Below are positions 59,821 to 64,000 of a DNA stretch of 64,000 nucleotides, piece by piece (positions within the stretch are counted from its first letter, which is position 1; each line of letters starts with the position of its first letter). Both the position numbers and the translations under genes were made by a program. Below the pieces are notes generated by a model that was not told where the DNA came from, did not search any database, and saw nothing but the letters and a program-made list of their open reading frames with translations. The DNA comes from Vreelandella lutescens. Its GTDB lineage: Bacteria; Pseudomonadota; Gammaproteobacteria; Pseudomonadales; Halomonadaceae. The stretch spans positions 558,001 to 622,000 of the forward strand of contig NZ_BMHM01000003.1 of assembly GCF_014640815.1 (NCBI RefSeq), written 5' to 3'.

Positions 59821-59868
59821 ATGCGTTTGTGCGTTGTTGCAAAGGAAAGGCGACTTGCTCACCAGTAG
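59821..59868 (+). CDS. Possible 15-codon leader peptide before the TolC-type gene
   Basis: ATG at 59821 follows AGGGGG at 5-7 bases and reads 15 codons (MRLCVVAKERRLAHQ) to TAG, ending 22 bases before the next start. AACAATGCG and TGCGTTGTT (59817-59838) can form a hairpin over its start. This may be chance; the rest of the 263-bp gap at 59628-59890 is AT-rich and likely holds the promoter. Confidence 0.3.
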   Translation: MRLCVVAKERRLAHQ

Positions 59869-59890
59869 CGAAAACGTTCATTAGGGAACT

Positions 59891-61705
59891 ATGGCCATGA
59901 AAGACAACGTTACAACGAAACGCAACCCTCTCTTTTTACAGCGCGCTTTTCGACCACTGACGCTGACAACCCTCGTCTGCTTACCGCTTTCAGCGCTGGC
60001 TCAGCAGTTGCCTCCTACCTTGTACGCGCCGGGAAGCACCGACCTGACAAGCACCATTCAACAAACCATCGTCACGAACCCTCAGGTGAACGCGGCGTGG
60101 GCAAATTTTAGCGCAGCGGGTAGCGACGTACGGGTCGCTCAGGGCAATTATCTACCTTCTATCGATGTCACCGCGGCTGTTGGGCGCCAAGATCAGCAAA
60201 ATGATGGCCGTGGTAGCTACAGCAGTGACTTTGCTGAACTCACCCTGACTCAAATGGTGTTTGATGGCTTTGCAACGCGTAGCGAAGTAGAGCGTCTAGA
60301 TCGCACTCGTTTGATCGCTTATTTTGAACTGCTGGGTGCCAGTGAGACCGTGGCACTCGAAGCGTTCGAAACCTACCTAGATGTGCTGCGCTTTCGCGAA
60401 ATGGTGCGCTTGGCACAAGATAACTACCGCGAGCACCAGCGTGTCTTCACTCAAATCGAAGAGCGTGCGCTCTCTGGTGCTGGGCGCGGCGTTGACTTAG
60501 AACAAATCAGCGGCCGTTTGGCGCTGGCTGAGTCCAACCTGATGACCGAAGCATCGAACCTGCACGATGTAACGGCTCGTTATCAGCGTATTGTTGGCGA
60601 ACTGCCGCCGCAAAATATGTCCCCCGCGCCGACATTGGCAGGTGAATTACCTAATGATGTTAGTGAGGCCGTTCGTTTAGCCTTTGAAGGCAATCCTGAT
60701 TTTCATGCCGCTATTGAGAATATTGCCGTTCAGCGTGCAGAGCAAAGCGCAGCCCGTGCTGCTTTTATGCCTCGGCTCGATATTCAAGGGCGTACTGGCA
60801 CTAATAACCAAGATGACTCCATTGCCGGTCGAAGCGATGAGCACAGCATTCAGCTAGTGGCCAGCATGAACCTGTACCGAGGTGGTTCCGATAGTGCAGC
60901 GTTTGACGCTGCCTCAACACGTATTGAACAGGCAGTGAATCAACGAGAAGTGGCCTGTACCAACGTGCGTCAAACGACCCAAATTGCCTACAACGACACC
61001 CAACGTATTAATGAACAGCTGCGCTATCTAAACGATCACCGTCAATCCATAGACCGTGTGCGTGGTGCCTACCAGCAGCAGTTTGATATTGGCCAGCGAA
61101 CGCTACTTGACGTCTTGGACAGTGAAAACGAGTACTTTGAAGCAAGCCGTGCTTATGCCAATGCCGAGTTTGATTTGACGCTGGCGCAGGCACGCACACT
61201 GGCGGCTATGGGCCAGTTAATGCAGACGCTTGAAGTCGTACGTGAGGATATCCCAAGCCTATCAGAACTTGGCTATGGGGATATGGCACAAGATCCAGAA
61301 ATGGCATGTGCCACCGACGGTCCTCGTGGCTTCACCTTGGAAGACTTTACGCGGGGTATCTCCTCTGCACCTTTCGCTACGGATACGCCATCGAGTGCTT
61401 ACGCAGCGAGTGAACAGCCGATCACCATGCCGGTAAATGAAACAGCCTTTGCGAGTGAAACGGTCGCTCCTGCAGCCGTAGAAGGCAGCCTCTATATTCA
61501 GGTGGCGTCGCTTGGAGCGGTAGAGCGTGCGGAGCTGTTAAGTGCCCAATTAAGCGAACAGCTGACAAGTCAGTCACGCGTGTATGCCGCTGCTGGAAAC
61601 TACCGTGTGCAGTTGGGCCCCGTGGCATCGTTAACGGATGCGCAGGCACTGCAGCAAACACTCCAAGGAATGGGGTATGGGGATGCTTTCGTAACGAATG
61701 GCTAG
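59891..61705 (+). CDS. TolC-type outer-membrane factor with C-terminal SPOR domain (LapE-like)
   Basis: This is a 604-aa protein with signal peptide (ending LA-QQLPP), a TolC family trimer-forming domain (STIQQTIVTNPQVNAAW, AYFELLGASETVALEAFETYLDVLR, QQQFDIGQRTLLDVLDSENEYFEASRAY) and a SPOR domain at about 531-604 (GSLYIQVASLGAVERAELLSAQL...RVQLGPVASLTDAQAL). SPOR domains bind denuded septal peptidoglycan. It lies directly before a LapB-like ATPase, so it should be the exit duct of a type I secretion system for a large adhesin. ATG 59897 is an alternative start. Confidence 0.9.
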   Translation: MAMKDNVTTKRNPLFLQRAFRPLTLTTLVCLPLSALAQQLPPTLYAPGSTDLTSTIQQTIVTNPQVNAAWANFSAAGSDVRVAQGNYLPSIDVTAAVGRQDQQNDGRGSYSSDFAELTLTQMVFDGFATRSEVERLDRTRLIAYFELLGASETVALEAFETYLDVLRFREMVRLAQDNYREHQRVFTQIEERALSGAGRGVDLEQISGRLALAESNLMTEASNLHDVTARYQRIVGELPPQNMSPAPTLAGELPNDVSEAVRLAFEGNPDFHAAIENIAVQRAEQSAARAAFMPRLDIQGRTGTNNQDDSIAGRSDEHSIQLVASMNLYRGGSDSAAFDAASTRIEQAVNQREVACTNVRQTTQIAYNDTQRINEQLRYLNDHRQSIDRVRGAYQQQFDIGQRTLLDVLDSENEYFEASRAYANAEFDLTLAQARTLAAMGQLMQTLEVVREDIPSLSELGYGDMAQDPEMACATDGPRGFTLEDFTRGISSAPFATDTPSSAYAASEQPITMPVNETAFASETVAPAAVEGSLYIQVASLGAVERAELLSAQLSEQLTSQSRVYAAAGNYRVQLGPVASLTDAQALQQTLQGMGYGDAFVTNG

Positions 61706-61740
61706 CGTCATGATACTGTTAGGTAATGAGTATCGCTCGG

Positions 61741-61767
61741 AGCCTGCCGTTTTGATAACGGCGGGCT
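61741..61767 (+). other. Hairpin between the TolC-type gene and the LapB-like gene
   Basis: AGCCTGCCGTT and AACGGCGGGCT form an 11-bp stem with one T-G pair and a TTGAT loop, 36 bp after the TolC-type stop. No T-tract follows, so partial attenuation or mRNA processing is more likely than termination. Confidence 0.5.
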
Positions 61768-61828
61768 TGTGCACTCTACAGAGCGCGGAGATGAGCCGCT
61801 TAATGTGTATTTGGGCAATGAGGTCTTT

Positions 61829-64000
61829 GTGACACAGGCAAACCTGCATAATACAGATGCTGTTCACTCGCTTTCGGATGAGACTAGTACTTCCGAGCAA
61901 GAAACAGGGGATGAGCTACTGGAGTGTCTGAAAGCCATCGCCTCCTTTCATCAGCATGATGTTTCTTCAGAAGCTCTTCGGGCGGGTTTGCCGTTAGAGC
62001 AGGGACGACTGACTCCTTCCGTGTTTGGCCGGGCAGCCTCACGTGCTGGTTTATCGGCACGCATTGTCAAAAGTAGATTGTCTGGACTTAACCCTGCGCT
62101 CTTTCCTGCCATTTTATTATTAGAGCCAGGGCGCGCTTGTGTGCTGCTCGGGCTAGATGTCAAACAAAAAAAAGCCAGGGTTATTTTTCCTGAGCTCTCT
62201 GAATCCGATGTGGAAATATCTCTAGATGAGCTTTATACCGGTTACAGCGGTGAAGCCATTTATGTCCGCCCTAAATTTTTAGCCGATAACGCTTCCGAGC
62301 CTGGTGTCAAAAAACGCCGTGATCAGCACTGGTTTTGGGGCGTTATTCGAGAGAATCGACGGTTATACCGCGATATCGTATTAGGCTCCGTGGCGATTAA
62401 CCTGTTCGCCATTGCAATGCCTCTGTTTGTACTTAACGTTTACGACCGCGTGGTGCCCAACCAAGCAACAGAAACGCTGTGGGTATTGGCGATAGGCATT
62501 TTTATCGTTCTCTGTTTTGACTTAGCTCTGCGACTGATGCGCAGCAGCTTTGTAGATCTTGCCGCCAGCCGGGCAGATGTCAAACTCTCTTCCGCGATTA
62601 TGGCAAAGTCACTTGGGTTGCGTTTAGAGGAGCGACCCGCTTCGACGGGATCGTTCACCTCGACGCTGCAATCGTTTGAGTCGGTGCGTGCTTTTATCGG
62701 CTCTGCGACCATTTTAGGCATTGTGGATCTGCCGTTTGTGCTGATGTTTGCGGCCATTATCGCGCTGATAAACCCGTGGTTAGTGCTGCCGGTCTTGGTC
62801 GGGATTGTTATTGTTCTCTTATACGCCTTGGCCGCTCAGGGGAAGCTCCACGAACTCTCACAAACCACCTGGGAGGTCGGCGCACAGCGCAACTCGCTGC
62901 TGGTTGAATCCATCTCCCAATTGGAGAATGTAAAAGCACTGCGGGCGGAGAGCCGCATTCAGCGCCATTGGGAAAAAGCCTCTGCGTTTTTATCCAAGAC
63001 GGGTGCCCAGCTAAAGATGGTGAGCACCTCGGTCTCTAACGTAGCGCAATGGGCCCAGCACAGCGTGGCTGTCTGCGTCATTATTGTGGGCGTCTACCAA
63101 ATCATCGAAGGCAATCTCACCCAGGGCGGTCTGATTGCCGCTTACATGCTCTCTTCCAGGGCAATGGCTCCCATCAGTCAAGCCGCTGCGCTGCTGGCTC
63201 AGTACCACCAATCTTCTACCGCACTGGACTCCTTGAATGCGGTCATGGACAAAAAAGTGGAACGCCACGAAGGCAAAGCCTATGTGGAAAAGCCCAGTTT
63301 TGCGGGCAATATTCGGCTGGAAAAAGTGACGCTACGCTATCCCAACGAAGAGCGCGACGCCTTAAAAGATGTCTCCATCACGGTAAAAGCAGGCGAGAAA
63401 GTGGCGCTGCTGGGGCGTATTGGCTGCGGTAAGTCGTCACTCAATAAACTTGTGCTGGGTTTCTATCAACCTACGTCAGGCGCGGTACTGGTCGACAACG
63501 TCGATATTCGCCAGCTTGACCCCCTCCAACTGCGAAGGCATATCGGCTATGTCCCTCAAGATGTGAGCCTGTTTTCTGGCTCGTTACGTGACAACATCGT
63601 GGCTGGGGGTGGTAGTGAGCGCGTTGACGATGAGGCGTTACTGAGAGCTATTGAACTTGCCGGTTTAGAGTCACTCGTTAATAGCCATCCACATGGTGTG
63701 GACCTTCAAGTAGGAGAGCGGGGGCAGGCACTGTCAGGTGGGCAAAAACAGTCGGTCGCCATTGCGCGGGCGCTAGTACAAGATCCGCCCATCCTGCTGT
63801 TGGACGAGCCTACCAGCTCCATGGATAACGCGAGTGAGGAGGCGTTTAAAGCTAACCTGAAAAACGTGGCGGCTGGGAAAACGATCCTGGTGGTGACGCA
63901 CCGCACCTCACTACTCTCTCTGGTGGACCGCATTATTGTGATGGATGCAGGTAAAGTAGTGGCGGACGGTCCGCGCGATACCGTGGTGGAAGCACTACGC
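61829..64000 (+). CDS. lapB: Type I secretion ABC transporter, LapB-like (3' end cut by window)
   Basis: 724 residues are visible. An N-terminal C39-like domain (ELLECLKAIASFHQHDVSSEALRAGLPLEQGRLTPSVFGRAASRAGL, about 28-150) lacks the canonical peptidase motif and probably docks substrate. The membrane domain follows (INLFAIAMPLFVLNVYDRVVPNQATETLWVLAIG). The ATPase domain has Walker A GRIGCGKSS (529-537), signature LSGGQKQS (635-642) and Walker B ILLLDEPTS. The match to Pseudomonas LapB, exporter of the biofilm adhesin LapA, is close. GTG 61829 is chosen because AATGAGG stands five bases upstream; no good ATG exists in frame. Confidence 0.92.
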   Translation, partial: MTQANLHNTDAVHSLSDETSTSEQETGDELLECLKAIASFHQHDVSSEALRAGLPLEQGRLTPSVFGRAASRAGLSARIVKSRLSGLNPALFPAILLLEPGRACVLLGLDVKQKKARVIFPELSESDVEISLDELYTGYSGEAIYVRPKFLADNASEPGVKKRRDQHWFWGVIRENRRLYRDIVLGSVAINLFAIAMPLFVLNVYDRVVPNQATETLWVLAIGIFIVLCFDLALRLMRSSFVDLAASRADVKLSSAIMAKSLGLRLEERPASTGSFTSTLQSFESVRAFIGSATILGIVDLPFVLMFAAIIALINPWLVLPVLVGIVIVLLYALAAQGKLHELSQTTWEVGAQRNSLLVESISQLENVKALRAESRIQRHWEKASAFLSKTGAQLKMVSTSVSNVAQWAQHSVAVCVIIVGVYQIIEGNLTQGGLIAAYMLSSRAMAPISQAAALLAQYHQSSTALDSLNAVMDKKVERHEGKAYVEKPSFAGNIRLEKVTLRYPNEERDALKDVSITVKAGEKVALLGRIGCGKSSLNKLVLGFYQPTSGAVLVDNVDIRQLDPLQLRRHIGYVPQDVSLFSGSLRDNIVAGGGSERVDDEALLRAIELAGLESLVNSHPHGVDLQVGERGQALSGGQKQSVAIARALVQDPPILLLDEPTSSMDNASEEAFKANLKNVAAGKTILVVTHRTSLLSLVDRIIVMDAGKVVADGPRDTVVEALR

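Overview
This window is chromosomal DNA from a moderately halophilic gammaproteobacterium, most likely Halomonas or a close relative in the Halomonadaceae. I infer this from the GC-rich coding style, the overall resemblance of the proteins to that family, a complete seven-subunit Mrp sodium/proton antiporter, and the mix of housekeeping genes with several small Halomonas-type hypothetical genes. No plasmid, prophage, transposon or CRISPR signature was seen, so this is an ordinary chromosomal segment with local points of interest. Both ends cut genes: an isoaspartyl-dipeptidase-like gene on the left and a LapB-type secretion ATPase on the right.

Layout. 1-6.6 kb (minus strand) is a basic-amino-acid island: astE, an ATPase, two permeases, two paralogous periplasmic binding proteins and an iadA-like amidohydrolase. 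6.8-20.4 kb holds stand-alone metabolic genes: hemerythrin, wrbA, a divergent dmlA/LysR pair, a lipocalin, a YjbQ protein, an AgcS symporter, azoR, an alkyltransferase-like protein, a GNAT-nitrilase fusion, fadH and an L-threonine aldolase. 20.6-25.5 kb is the stress operon prkA-yeaH-spoVR. 25.6-28.1 kb has a HiPIP, an Lrp-type ligand domain, a secreted or anchored nuclease and three tandem tRNA-Leu(CAG) genes. 28.1-35.2 kb is core information processing: rnr-rlmB, rpsF-rpsR-(membrane protein)-rplI, dnaB.

35.3-49.5 kb contains small unknown genes, an Fe-S photolyase paired with a DUF393 protein, hemH, mrpABCDEFG, a DUF2256 mini-gene overlapping a DASH cryptochrome, a lytic transglycosylase and a periplasmic DUF785 protein. 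49.5-58.7 kb has rsmE, phaR, purD, a thioesterase, a PrkB-like phosphoribulokinase, hinT, ettA, a short LOV photoreceptor and an MFS transporter. 58.7-64 kb starts a type I secretion locus: a TolC-type outer-membrane factor carrying a SPOR domain, then a LapB-like ABC transporter.

Themes. (a) The left island could import and degrade arginine and, through the iadA-like enzyme, isoaspartyl dipeptides such as beta-Asp-Arg. The enzyme has two altered metal-ligand positions. (b) Three flavin blue-light proteins lie within 20 kb, and two AT-rich dyads sharing a TATACAA/TAAT core precede the two photolyase/cryptochrome units, suggesting a light-responsive regulon that may also include hemH. (c) Non-coding structure is unusually visible in places: a run of hairpins between the two binding-protein genes, complementary flanks around individual tRNA-Leu genes, an apparently leaderless 48-codon ORF coupled to rnr, and a -10 box inside a 16-bp palindrome.
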